Source: Gammaproteobacteria bacterium (GTDB taxonomy: Bacteria; Pseudomonadota; Gammaproteobacteria; Pseudomonadales; Halieaceae). Taken from it: a stretch of 64,000 bases of DNA. The first letter of the stretch is position 1; every line of letters begins with the position of its first letter. The notes beneath the pieces were generated by a model, which did not search any database, was not told the DNA's origin, and worked only from the letters and a program-made list of their open reading frames with translations. Below, one piece after another: positions 35,417 to 43,744 of this stretch. The DNA is taken from positions 1 through 64,000 of the forward strand of contig JAUIMF010000002.1 of NCBI GenBank assembly GCA_030433415.1, written 5' to 3'. Position numbers and translations under genes: made by a program.

Positions 35417-36186
35417 ACGATCTCAGGGTCACCCTGGTGCAGCATGCCCTGGCCTGGGAAGACCCCGAGGACAACCGCCGGCAATTCGAGTCACTGCTCG
35501 ACGCCGCCGCGCCCGAAACAGACCTTGTGCTGCTGCCAGAGATGTTTACCACGGGGTTTTCGATGAATGCCCTGGCCAACGCCGAAGAACCCGGCGGCGC
35601 GACGGAACAGTGGATGCGCGCCATGGCTCGCAAGCACGACTGTGCCCTGGGCGGCAGCGTCGCGATACGCAGCGAGGGGCAGGTGTTCAATCGCTTTCTG
35701 TTTGTGACGCCGGACATCACCCATCACTACGACAAGCGCCATCTGTTTCGCATGGCTGGCGAACACAAACGCTACGCCATGGGCGATGAGCGGGTCGTGC
35801 TCGAATGGCGAGGCTGGCGGATCAAGCCCGAGGTCTGCTACGACCTGCGTTTTCCCGTATTTTCGCGCAATCGCAATGACTATGACCTACTGCTGTTCGT
35901 CGCCAACTGGCCCGCACCGCGGGCCATGCACTGGCGTACCCTGCTGCGCGCGCGGGCCATCGAGAATCTGGCAGCGGTGGTGGGCGTGAACCGTATCGGT
36001 AGCGATGCCAATGGCCTGAGTTACAGCGGCGACAGTCTGGCGGTGGATGCGCGAGGCGAGCTTATCGCCGATCTCGAGGATCGTGAGGCCCTGCAGACCG
36101 TGACCCTCGATGGTAAGGCGCTACAGGCCTATCGGGAGGCATTCCCGGCGCATCTGGATGCAGACGACTTTCACCTTGAGTTGTAA
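35398..36186 (+). CDS. yafV: Omega-amidase YafV-like (nitrilase superfamily)
   Basis: The protein has 262 residues with the nitrilase triad: Glu in LVLLPEMFTTGFS (about residue 48), Lys in HYDKRHLFRMAGE (about 112) and Cys in KPEVCYDLRFPVFSRN (about 146). YafV-type omega-amidases hydrolyse 2-oxoglutaramate or 2-oxosuccinamate produced by glutamine or asparagine transaminases, which makes those transaminations irreversible. The gene overlaps the aminotransferase gene by 19 nt. It converges on the PQQ-type dehydrogenase gene. Confidence 0.88.
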   Translation: MRDTELNDLRVTLVQHALAWEDPEDNRRQFESLLDAAAPETDLVLLPEMFTTGFSMNALANAEEPGGATEQWMRAMARKHDCALGGSVAIRSEGQVFNRFLFVTPDITHHYDKRHLFRMAGEHKRYAMGDERVVLEWRGWRIKPEVCYDLRFPVFSRNRNDYDLLLFVANWPAPRAMHWRTLLRARAIENLAAVVGVNRIGSDANGLSYSGDSLAVDARGELIADLEDREALQTVTLDGKALQAYREAFPAHLDADDFHLEL

Positions 36187-36218
36187 CTATGGCGGGCGCT
36201 GCGCTCGCCTCTTGCCAA

Positions 36219-37364
36219 TCAGTGGCTGCGTTGTTCGTAGTGCAGGCGGTAGACAACGTCCGCCTCGTCATCTGAGACCAGCAGGCTGCCGTCAGGTAGC
36301 TGGAGCAGGTCGACGGGGCGCCCCCAGCGGCTTCCGTCCTCATTCAACCACCCGTCCACGAACACGTCGTAGTGCAGAGTCCCGGCGTCGTCCCGTCTGG
36401 CGTGGATCAGGCGGTAGCCGATGGGGCCGGCTTCGTCGCTGCGATTCCAACTGCCATGCTCGGCGAGCAGCACATCACTGTGATAGCGCTCGGGATACTG
36501 CCCGCCGGTATAGAACAGCATGCCCAGGGGGGCGGTGTGCGGCCCAAGGCTCAAGGCGGGAGACCGGTAGCTGCCCGTACCGGCATCGCCAAACTCGGGA
36601 TCGCGAATGCCATCGCCGTGCACATAGGGATAGCCAAAATGCTGGCCGGGTTCGCTGACGTGGTTGAGTTCGCAGGGTGGCACCTCGTCGCCCAGGCGAT
36701 CGCGACCGTTGTCGGTGAACCAGAGGTCCCCCGTTGTGGGGTCCCAGTCAAAGCCGACGCTGTTGCGGACACCGCGGGCGACGATGGTCCGATCCACCGG
36801 GTTGTCCACGTCGATTTTGAGGATCGTGGCATAGGGCGCTTCGCGATCGCAGATGTTGCACGGAGCGCCGACGGGTACGTACAGGTAGCCATCGGGTCCA
36901 AACTCGATGTGCTTCCAGCCGTGGTGGTGTTCTGTGGGTAGGTCGTCCAGCACGACTTCGGGCTCCGGCGGTGTATCGAGGTGCTCATCGATATTGCGGT
37001 AGCGGTAGATGGTGGAGACCGCGGCCACATAGAGATCACCGTCGCGATAAGCCACGCCCGAGGGCAGGTTGAGGTCTTCGTCTATGAGATAGGTATGTTC
37101 AGCGATGCCGTCGCCATCGAGGTCGGCGATGGCGTGGACCTTGCCCGCTTTGCGACTGCCAGTATAGACCGCGCCGGTGGCACCCAGCGCGAGTTGCCGG
37201 GCATTCTCGGCATGCCCGTAGATGCTGATGGAAAAGCCCTCGGGCAGTGAGAGGCGTTCCAGCGGCAGTGGCGCTGCGGCGACGGTGTGGATTGCGGCGA
37301 AGCCGGAAGCCAGGCCCGCAAGGCTGCAACGCAGGAGTGTGGAAGTGATCATACTCATGTCCAT
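36219..37364 (-). CDS. PQQ-dependent sugar dehydrogenase-like protein (sorbosone/glucose dehydrogenase family)
   Basis: The protein has 381 residues. A signal peptide (hydrophobic stretch about residues 8-27, cleavage likely after VAA) precedes a six-bladed beta-propeller of the soluble aldose/sorbosone dehydrogenase family. Conserved pieces are SLPEGFSISIYG, LPSGVAYRDGDLYVA, HHGWKHIEFGPDGYLYV with the likely catalytic His, GVRNSVGFDWDP and LAEHGSWNRS. A pair of cysteines in GAPCNICDREAP is notable. The substrate and real PQQ use are unknown. It follows the glutaryl-CoA genes by 9 nt, an unexpected partner. Confidence 0.82.
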   Translation of the reverse strand: MDMSMITSTLLRCSLAGLASGFAAIHTVAAAPLPLERLSLPEGFSISIYGHAENARQLALGATGAVYTGSRKAGKVHAIADLDGDGIAEHTYLIDEDLNLPSGVAYRDGDLYVAAVSTIYRYRNIDEHLDTPPEPEVVLDDLPTEHHHGWKHIEFGPDGYLYVPVGAPCNICDREAPYATILKIDVDNPVDRTIVARGVRNSVGFDWDPTTGDLWFTDNGRDRLGDEVPPCELNHVSEPGQHFGYPYVHGDGIRDPEFGDAGTGSYRSPALSLGPHTAPLGMLFYTGGQYPERYHSDVLLAEHGSWNRSDEAGPIGYRLIHARRDDAGTLHYDVFVDGWLNEDGSRWGRPVDLLQLPDGSLLVSDDEADVVYRLHYEQRSH

Positions 37365-37373
37365 CTGATGTTT

Positions 37374-38522
37374 TCAGTCGTTGTGCTCGCCCAGCAGGGG
37401 CGGTGGACGTTGATACGTTACGGGAGTGCGAGACAGATGAATGGGATTGCCCACGAGCCGCGTGGCCCCGGCATCGGGATGTTCCATGGTGATGAGCATA
37501 TCCCGCGCGGCGATCTGCGGATCGGCAAACACCTGGTCTACACCGTTGATGGGACCGGCGGGCACACCGGCCGTCTCGAAGTCTTGCAGCCAGTCTTGGG
37601 CATCGCGCGCCGCGAGCAGGGGCTCGATGATCGACAGTAACTCGTGGCGGTGTTCCACCCGCGCGGCATTCGTGGCAAAGCGTGGGTTCCGGGCCAGGTC
37701 GGGCTTGTGCAGTACGTCGGCAAAGCGCTGGAACTGACCGTCGTTACCCACGGTGACAATGATATGCGCATCAGCACAGCGAAAGGCCTGGTAGGGCACG
37801 ATGTTCGGGTGGGCGTTGCCCAGACGTCGCGGTAGCTGACCGCCGACCAGATAATTTGTGGCCTGGTTGGCCAGCGTCGCAGCGGTGACATCGAGCAGCG
37901 CCAGGTCCACGTATTGGCCAAGGCCAGAGCGCTCGCGTTCCTGTAGCGCTGCGAGGATGCCGATGCTGGCGTACAGGCCGGTCATGATGTCGGTGAGCGC
38001 GACGCCAATTTTTTGCGGACCACCGCCGGGGTTTTCGTCGGCTTCCCCCGTGATGCTCATGAGGCCGCCCATGGCCTGGATCAGAAAATCATAGCCCGGC
38101 CGGTCGCGGTAGGGGCCGGTTTGTCCAAAGCCGGTGATCGAGCAGTAGACCAGGCGGGGGTTCCGGGATGCCAGGGTGTCGTAGTCCAGGCCGAGGCGGG
38201 CGAGGGTGCCGACCTTGAAGTTCTCGATCAGCACATCGCTGTCATCGACCATGGCGAGCAGTCGCTGCCGGTCCTGCTCGTCTTTCAGGTCGAGGGTGAC
38301 GGAGCGCTTGCCCCGGTTGGCACACAGAAAATAGGCCGATTCTCCCGTGCCTCCCACCTTGCTTGGGGCGAAGGGCGGCCCCCAGCTGCGGGTGTCGTCG
38401 CCGTGTTCCGGACGCTCGATCTTGGTCACCTCGGCGCCGAGATCCGCCAGGGTCTGGCTGCACCAGGGCCCTGCCAGCACCCGGGACAGGTCCAGCACCT
38501 TGACACCGCTCAGGGCGCCCAT
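37374..38522 (-). CDS. Family III CoA-transferase (probable succinyl-CoA:glutarate CoA-transferase)
   Basis: The protein has 382 residues of the CaiB/BaiF family. It begins GALSGVKVLDLSRVLAGPW and has GYDFLIQAMGGLMSITGEAD and the GQYVDLALLDVTAATLANQ stretch. The family moves CoA between carboxylic acids without a covalent-thioester cofactor beyond an active-site aspartate. Its start overlaps the glutaryl-CoA dehydrogenase stop by 1 nt (TGATG), which makes glutarate the likely acceptor. Formyl- or carnitine-type substrates cannot be excluded by sequence alone. Confidence 0.85.
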   Translation of the reverse strand: MGALSGVKVLDLSRVLAGPWCSQTLADLGAEVTKIERPEHGDDTRSWGPPFAPSKVGGTGESAYFLCANRGKRSVTLDLKDEQDRQRLLAMVDDSDVLIENFKVGTLARLGLDYDTLASRNPRLVYCSITGFGQTGPYRDRPGYDFLIQAMGGLMSITGEADENPGGGPQKIGVALTDIMTGLYASIGILAALQERERSGLGQYVDLALLDVTAATLANQATNYLVGGQLPRRLGNAHPNIVPYQAFRCADAHIIVTVGNDGQFQRFADVLHKPDLARNPRFATNAARVEHRHELLSIIEPLLAARDAQDWLQDFETAGVPAGPINGVDQVFADPQIAARDMLITMEHPDAGATRLVGNPIHLSRTPVTYQRPPPLLGEHND

Positions 38523-39709
38523 CAGAACGCGGGGATGTCGGTCTGGGTACGCCCGAGGATCAGGGCGTGAATGTCATGGGTACCTTCGTAGGTGTTCACC
38601 ACTTCGAGATTCACCATGTGACGCATCACGGGGTATTCGTCCGAGATGCCATTGCCGCCCAGCATGTCCCGCGCGGTGCGGGCGATAGCCAGGGCCTTGC
38701 CACAGGAGTTGCGCTTGATAAGCGAAATAAGCTCCGGTGCGATACCGTCGCCGCTCATCAGCTCGCCCGCGCGGTAGCAGCCCTGCAGGGCCAGGGATAT
38801 TTCGGTTTGCATGTCGGCGAGCTTGAGCTGGATGATCTGGTTGGCCGCCAGGGGGCGCCCGAACTGGGTTCGCTCCAGGGTGTATTGCCGCGCAGTGTGC
38901 CAGCAGGTTTCGGCAGCGCCCATCGCGCCCCAGGCTATGCCGTAGCGGGCGTTGTTCAAACAGCCGAAGGGGCCCTTGAGCCCCGTCACGTTGGGCAGCA
39001 GGTTCTCTTCGGGGACAAACACTTCGTCCATGACGATCTCGCCGGTCACAGAGCTGCGCAGGGCATGCTTGCCTTCGATTTTTGGCGCGGTCAGACCGTC
39101 CATCTCTTTCGTCAGGATAAACCCGCGGATCTTGTCGTCGTCGGTCTTGGCCCAGACCACAAAAACGTCGGCGATGGGACTGTTGGTGATCCACATCTTG
39201 GCGCCGCTCAGGCGATAGCCGCCTTCGCAGCTGCGCGCCCGGGTCACCATACTGCCGGGGTCTGAACCATGATCGGGCTCGGTGAGGCCGAAGCAGCCGA
39301 TCAGTTCCCCGCTGGCCAGGCCAGGCAAAAAGCGCTCACGCTGTTCTTCGGAGCCGTAGGCGTAGATGGGGTACATCACCAGTGAGGACTGCACACTCAT
39401 CATGGAGCGGTAGCCCGAGTCCACGCGTTCTACTTCGCGCGCAACCAGACCGTAGGAGATGTAATCCACACCGGGGCAGCCGTAGCCGTGGATCGTGGAG
39501 CCGAGAAAGCCCAACCCACCCATTTCGCGAAAAATCGCGGTGTCGGTGTGCTCGTGACGAAAGGCCTCGAGAACGCGGGGTGCGAGCTTGTCGTTCGCAT
39601 AGGCACGGGCGCTTTCCATCACCATGCGCTGCTCGTCACTGAGCTGACGTTCGAGGTGGAAGGGGTCGTCCCACTGCATGCGGGCCCATTTGCTGCTGCC
39701 GGCGGTCAT
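38522..39709 (-). CDS. gcdH: Glutaryl-CoA dehydrogenase
   Basis: The protein has 395 residues. It is an acyl-CoA dehydrogenase that oxidatively decarboxylates glutaryl-CoA to crotonyl-CoA with FAD. Family-specific stretches are [48 protein letters not shown] and the end [21 protein letters not shown], in which the Glu of YEGTHD is the base. With the CoA-transferase it forms a short glutarate route, as used in lysine, tryptophan or 5-aminovalerate breakdown. Crotonases and thiolase elsewhere in the window could complete it. Confidence 0.92.
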   Translation of the reverse strand: MTAGSSKWARMQWDDPFHLERQLSDEQRMVMESARAYANDKLAPRVLEAFRHEHTDTAIFREMGGLGFLGSTIHGYGCPGVDYISYGLVAREVERVDSGYRSMMSVQSSLVMYPIYAYGSEEQRERFLPGLASGELIGCFGLTEPDHGSDPGSMVTRARSCEGGYRLSGAKMWITNSPIADVFVVWAKTDDDKIRGFILTKEMDGLTAPKIEGKHALRSSVTGEIVMDEVFVPEENLLPNVTGLKGPFGCLNNARYGIAWGAMGAAETCWHTARQYTLERTQFGRPLAANQIIQLKLADMQTEISLALQGCYRAGELMSGDGIAPELISLIKRNSCGKALAIARTARDMLGGNGISDEYPVMRHMVNLEVVNTYEGTHDIHALILGRTQTDIPAF

Positions 39710-39884
39710 GGTGCAATTCCTGTATGACTGATCGGGCGAAGCCTAGCAAATCGGCGGGGACTTCGGCGCCTCTCTACCCATTAGTGGTTAGCGCAGATTC
39801 AATTCCCGTTTCGTCGAATGTTCCTTTCTCGCGAGGGCGGGTAACATGGACAATTCTTTCAAATCGGTTCCGGGAGCGTTGAGC

Positions 39885-41621
39885 GTGAGCGACAAGATCA
39901 AGGTAGGCAAGCCGCTGGTCATACTGCATGGTGACGAGATGGCGCAGATCGCCTTCGAGCGTATTCTGGAGCAGTTCGTCACCTCGCGTCTCGATATCAA
40001 TCTGGTAGAGGTTGACCTCTCGGCCGAGAAGCGCCTGATTTCCAACGGCAGCGTCGTCACTGAAGCCATCGATGCCCTGAAGGAGCACGGCGTTGGCATC
40101 AAGAATGCCGGCATGACCGTCAACCGCAGCCAGCTCGATGAACTGCTGGCGCGCCACCCCCACATCAAAGAAGCCGAGCTGGACAAGCTCGCCACCAAGT
40201 CCCCCAATGGCGCGATTCGCAAGGGTATCGGCGGCAACATCACGCGCGAAGACATCGAGTTTCGCAATCTGCGCAGCGTGCGTCCGGACTGGATCGGCCG
40301 CGATATAGAAGTCGACACCATGGACAGCGGAGGCCTGGACTTCAGCTACAGCGAGCTGTCCAACGCCACTGGCGTGGCCAAGGTCATGTTCGTGGGCAGC
40401 AGCGGCGATCCGGTAGAACTGCACCGGCGCACCCTCGACAAGGGTGACCCGTGGATGCTGGCGACCAACAGTCTGGAAGACGTGCAGGCCTGGGCCCATC
40501 GCTTTTTTCAGCGAGCCCTCGATGAAAAACGCGATATCTACCTTGGCCTGAAGGACACGGTGATACCCGGCTACGACGGTGTGATGCGCAAGGCGATCGA
40601 AGATATCTACGAGAGTGACTACAAAGACAAAGTGGCCGCGGCGGGTCTGGCGTATCACTACGAACTGATCGATGCCCAGGCGGCGCGCGTAGTCTCCAAT
40701 CCGCCGGAGCGGGCCCTGTGGGGTGTGCCCGACAACGTCAGTGGCATGAAGCTCTACAAACTGGTGCAGCAGCTCAAGCACTACGGTCTGCCCGAACGCA
40801 AGGCGCACGTGTCGATCTCGCGCATGAGCGCCGGTGGCGGCGACCAGTACGGCAGCTACAACACACCGGCTCCCGAGGACGGCATCATCAAGGTGATCGT
40901 CGACGGCGAAGAAAAACATGCCCGCAAGGTCAAGGCCAGCGACCCCATCCTGTTTATGTCCAATCATCGGGACGCGATCAAGGACTGGGTGAAGCAGGTC
41001 TTCAAGGACGCCTCGATCAACAAAAAAGAAGTGTACTTCGGCCTTAAGCGCGAGTTCGTCAACTACGACGAAGTCTACAGTTCCATCATTCTCGAGATCC
41101 GCAAGGAACTGGCGGCGCTGGATACGCCCCCGCCGTCGTTCATGATCATGCGTCCGTCGCGCCAGCTGAGCAAAATGATCTGTGATCCGCCGCGCTGGGG
41201 ACTGTATCCCGCGCAGAACCTGGACGGCGACATTTTCTCGGATATCTCCGCCGCCTTGGGCGGCAGCCTGGCGACCGCGAGCTCGATCATCAAGAGCAAG
41301 GACGGCACCATGCTCTACGAGGCGCCCCATGGCACGGCGCACGACCTGTACCTGCGCTACCTCGATACCGATGGCAAAGAAGCCAACTTCAATTCCTCGG
41401 CGCTGATCTTTGCGGTGGCCAACGCGCTGGATGAGCTCGGGGCGCGCGAAGACAATGATGCGCTGCGCACCTACGCCAGGAACCTCAAAACCGCGCTGAT
41501 CGAGACCGTCGCCCAGGGTACGATCACCGGTGACCTGAAGGGCAAGACTATGGATCCCGGTTCGGAAACGATCGTGGATATGTATGGCTTCCTCGACGCG
41601 ATCGAGGCCAATCTGAACTGA
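39885..41621 (+). CDS. icd: Isocitrate dehydrogenase with internally duplicated central region, probably NAD-specific
   Basis: The protein has 578 residues from GTG 39885 (GGGAG 8 nt upstream), or 591 from ATG 39846, against about 410 for usual type II enzymes. It oxidises isocitrate to 2-oxoglutarate. Compared with human IDH1, the substrate residues in KSPNGAIRKGIGG are kept. A region of about 150 residues occurs twice (nt 40305-40775 and 40809-41258). Copy 1 keeps the lysine and aspartate of YLGLKDT and YELIDAQ. Copy 2 keeps R...GDQY and the metal-binding DGDIFSD. The cofactor loop reads HGTAHDLYLRY: Asp487-Leu488 replace the Arg-His that bind the NADP phosphate. From memory, an NAD-specific enzyme of Congregibacter litoralis has Asp487/Leu488, the same numbers as with the GTG start. 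Confidence 0.88.
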   Translation: MSDKIKVGKPLVILHGDEMAQIAFERILEQFVTSRLDINLVEVDLSAEKRLISNGSVVTEAIDALKEHGVGIKNAGMTVNRSQLDELLARHPHIKEAELDKLATKSPNGAIRKGIGGNITREDIEFRNLRSVRPDWIGRDIEVDTMDSGGLDFSYSELSNATGVAKVMFVGSSGDPVELHRRTLDKGDPWMLATNSLEDVQAWAHRFFQRALDEKRDIYLGLKDTVIPGYDGVMRKAIEDIYESDYKDKVAAAGLAYHYELIDAQAARVVSNPPERALWGVPDNVSGMKLYKLVQQLKHYGLPERKAHVSISRMSAGGGDQYGSYNTPAPEDGIIKVIVDGEEKHARKVKASDPILFMSNHRDAIKDWVKQVFKDASINKKEVYFGLKREFVNYDEVYSSIILEIRKELAALDTPPPSFMIMRPSRQLSKMICDPPRWGLYPAQNLDGDIFSDISAALGGSLATASSIIKSKDGTMLYEAPHGTAHDLYLRYLDTDGKEANFNSSALIFAVANALDELGAREDNDALRTYARNLKTALIETVAQGTITGDLKGKTMDPGSETIVDMYGFLDAIEANLN

Positions 41622-41644
41622 GTTCCAGCTATGACGAGAGCTGA

Positions 41645-41992
41645 ATGATTATGGAAACGCTACCGCCGTGCCCCCAGTGCAACTCGGCCTATACCTACGA
41701 AGACGGCGAGATGTTCGTATGCCCGGAGTGTGGCCACGAGTGGGCGAAGGCTGAGGTTGCGACCTCGTCGGAAGAAGCTGCGTCGGTCAGGGATGCCAAC
41801 GGCACGCCCCTTGCCGATGGCGATGCGGTGTTGGTGATCAAGGATCTCAAGGTCAAGGGCTCGTCGTCGGTGGTCAAGGTCGGCACCAAAGTCAAAAGCA
41901 TCCGGCTGGTCGAAGGCGATCACAATATCGACTGCAAAATCGCCGGCATCGGCGCCATGAAGCTCAAGTCAGAGTTTGTTAAGAAGGCCTGA
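41645..41992 (+). CDS. yjdM: YjdM (PhnA) family zinc-ribbon protein
   Basis: The protein has 115 residues. An N-terminal zinc ribbon ([25 protein letters not shown]) is followed by an SH3-like domain, [20 protein letters not shown] to [20 protein letters not shown]. This matches E. coli YjdM, once called PhnA but not needed for phosphonate use. The physiological role is unknown. ATG 41651 is an alternative start and fits the E. coli N-terminus better, while 41645 has the better-spaced GAGAG. Confidence 0.9.
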   Translation: MIMETLPPCPQCNSAYTYEDGEMFVCPECGHEWAKAEVATSSEEAASVRDANGTPLADGDAVLVIKDLKVKGSSSVVKVGTKVKSIRLVEGDHNIDCKIAGIGAMKLKSEFVKKA

Positions 41993-42018
41993 AGGCTGCT
42001 TCGTTTCATGGCAGCTCC

Positions 42019-43218
42019 ATGATCGAGATACGGGGCGATCGGGATCGGGCCCGTATCCGCCGGCAGGCTTTGGCCGCTCAGGGCTTGTTGCGAGAGCGTT
42101 TCGGCAGTGGTCTTGATGGCGCGCGTACGGCCATCCAGCACCTGGGCTACCTGCAGATCGATTCGATCTCGGTGATCGAGCGTGCGCATCATCACGTGCT
42201 GTATTCCCGTGTGCCGCGCTTTGTGTCCGCCATGACCAATGACCTGCTGCGCAGCGGCGCAATCTACGAATACTGGTCCCACGCGGCGGCATTTTTACCC
42301 ATAAATGAGTTCCGCTTCTCCCTGCCTTACAAGCGAGCGATTCGCGATGGTCAGGTGCACTGGTATCGGGACCCCGACAAAAAGCTGATGAAGCGATTGC
42401 TGGCGCGGATTCGCAGTGACGGCCCCCTGCGGTCCCGCGATCTCGAGCAGCGACGCAGCACGGGGGCAGGGTGGTGGGACTGGAAGCCCGCAAAGAAAGC
42501 CATCGAGCAGCTGTACATGCAGGGTGATCTGATGATCTCGGATCGCGAGGGTTTCGAAAAGAGCTACGATCTGACGGAGCGGGTGCTGCCTGCGGATGTC
42601 GATACCACGGCACCCGAGCCTCGCGAGATGGCGACGCACCTGCTCGATCAGCAATTGCGTACCCATGCCTTTGTCTCCCTGAAGGGGCTCGTTTACCAGC
42701 GCCGCGTGCCCGGATTACGTGAGGCCTCCCACGCGTTGGTGAAAGCGAAGCTGGCCGCCGGCGAGCTGGAGCAGCTTCGCGCGGAATCCGGAGCCGTGTT
42801 TTTGTGCGAGGCCGGGACACTGGAGCGACCGCTGCCCCGAGTCCGGGATCGCGTACGAATCCTCTCGCCCTTTGACAATGTGGTGATTCAGCGTGAACGC
42901 CTGAGCGCGCTCTTTGGTTTCGATTACCAACTGGAGTGCTATGTTCCCGAGGCGAAGCGTCGCTACGGTTATTTCAGTCTGCCGCTACTGTTTCGTGACG
43001 TCTTTGTCGGGCGTATGGATTGCAAAGCCCATCGAAAGTCCGCGCAGCTCGAGGTGCGCGGTCTGTATTTGGACAAACCCTGGCAACAGAACGAAGCCTG
43101 CCTGACCGCACTGGCGACAGCACTCCAAGGGTTTGCCGCGTTCCAGGGGTGTGAGTCGGTGGAGTTGGGAGCTGCGGTGCCGAGGTCGCTGGCGGCTTCG
43201 ATCAAAACCCGGCTTTGA
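42019..43218 (+). CDS. ycaQ: YcaQ-family winged-helix protein (interstrand-crosslink DNA glycosylase family)
   Basis: The protein has 399 residues of the HTH_42 family. It has tandem winged helices and the conserved LGYLQIDSISVIERAHHHVLYSRV near residue 45, then YEYWSHAAAFLP, and the C-terminal LSPFDNVVIQRERLSALFGFDYQLECYVPEAKRRYGYFSLPLL. E. coli YcaQ unhooks crosslinked nucleobases with a QxD catalytic motif; the glutamine and aspartate of LQID are present here. The related AlkX/AZL subfamily differs in this motif. The gene starts 26 nt after yjdM and is probably a separate core function. Confidence 0.85.
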   Translation: MIEIRGDRDRARIRRQALAAQGLLRERFGSGLDGARTAIQHLGYLQIDSISVIERAHHHVLYSRVPRFVSAMTNDLLRSGAIYEYWSHAAAFLPINEFRFSLPYKRAIRDGQVHWYRDPDKKLMKRLLARIRSDGPLRSRDLEQRRSTGAGWWDWKPAKKAIEQLYMQGDLMISDREGFEKSYDLTERVLPADVDTTAPEPREMATHLLDQQLRTHAFVSLKGLVYQRRVPGLREASHALVKAKLAAGELEQLRAESGAVFLCEAGTLERPLPRVRDRVRILSPFDNVVIQRERLSALFGFDYQLECYVPEAKRRYGYFSLPLLFRDVFVGRMDCKAHRKSAQLEVRGLYLDKPWQQNEACLTALATALQGFAAFQGCESVELGAAVPRSLAASIKTRL

Positions 43219-43236
43219 GTCTGATAAGCAGGGGTA

Positions 43237-43292
43237 TTGCTTACCGCTGAATGCTGGCATACTATGCCCTTACATATTGTGTATGTAAGGGC
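43237..43292 (+). promoter_or_regulatory. nfeD promoter and 11-bp palindrome overlapping the ribosome-binding site
   Basis: TTGCTT (43237-43242), 17 nt and TACTAT (43260-43265) form a plausible sigma-70 promoter. Just downstream, GCCCTTACATA (43266-43276) and TATGTAAGGGC (43282-43292) are perfect inverted repeats around a 5-nt centre, ending 5 nt before the nfeD ATG. The right arm contains the AAGGG Shine-Dalgarno. It may be an operator over the start site, or an RNA hairpin that masks the binding site. Confidence 0.6.
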
Positions 43293-43297
43293 TTTGT

Positions 43298-43738
43298 ATG
43301 AATGTTGCATTTGAGCCTTGGCACTTCTGGATCATTGCCGGGGTTTGTCTGTTCATCGGGGAAGTGTTCATTCCCGGGTTTCTGCTGGCCAGCCTCGCGA
43401 TAGGCTGTTTTGTGGCCGCGCTCGCGCACTATCTGACCGACGGCCTGGCCTTTGCCATTGGCGGCTTCGTGATCGGCGCTGGCGCATCGCTCGCACTGAT
43501 TCGTCCCTATCTTGCCAATGCCCTGGGCCCCGAAGAGGAGTCACACTTTGGGGTCGACGGCATGATCGGCGATGTAATTGTGGTGATCGATGGTAGCGAC
43601 CTCGGTGGCAGCCTGAAGGCCCGCTATCGCGATACCACGTGGTCGTTGCGTTGCGACGATGATCTTTTCGAGGGCGACCGTGCAGAGATCGTTGCCGTCG
43701 AAGGCGGCACCCTCGTCGTCAAACCTCACCAGGAGTAA
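43298..43738 (+). CDS. NfeD family membrane protein
   Basis: The protein has 146 residues: two to three N-terminal membrane segments (about residues 8-65, with FWIIAGVCLFIGEVFIPGFLLASLAIGCF) and a soluble OB-fold domain (about 80-143) with GMIGDVIVVIDGSDLGGSLKARYRDTTWSLRC. It is the short form without the ClpP-like protease domain. NfeD proteins partner with SPFH/stomatin proteins, and such a gene follows after 6 nt. The start ATG has its binding site in the arm of a perfect hairpin. Confidence 0.9.
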   Translation: MNVAFEPWHFWIIAGVCLFIGEVFIPGFLLASLAIGCFVAALAHYLTDGLAFAIGGFVIGAGASLALIRPYLANALGPEEESHFGVDGMIGDVIVVIDGSDLGGSLKARYRDTTWSLRCDDDLFEGDRAEIVAVEGGTLVVKPHQE

Positions 43739-43744
43739 AAGTCC

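Noticed and set aside
39774-41342. A 522-residue minus-strand frame opposite isocitrate dehydrogenase
   Set aside because: It is a high-G+C shadow frame with no recognisable domain, overlapping a certain enzyme gene.
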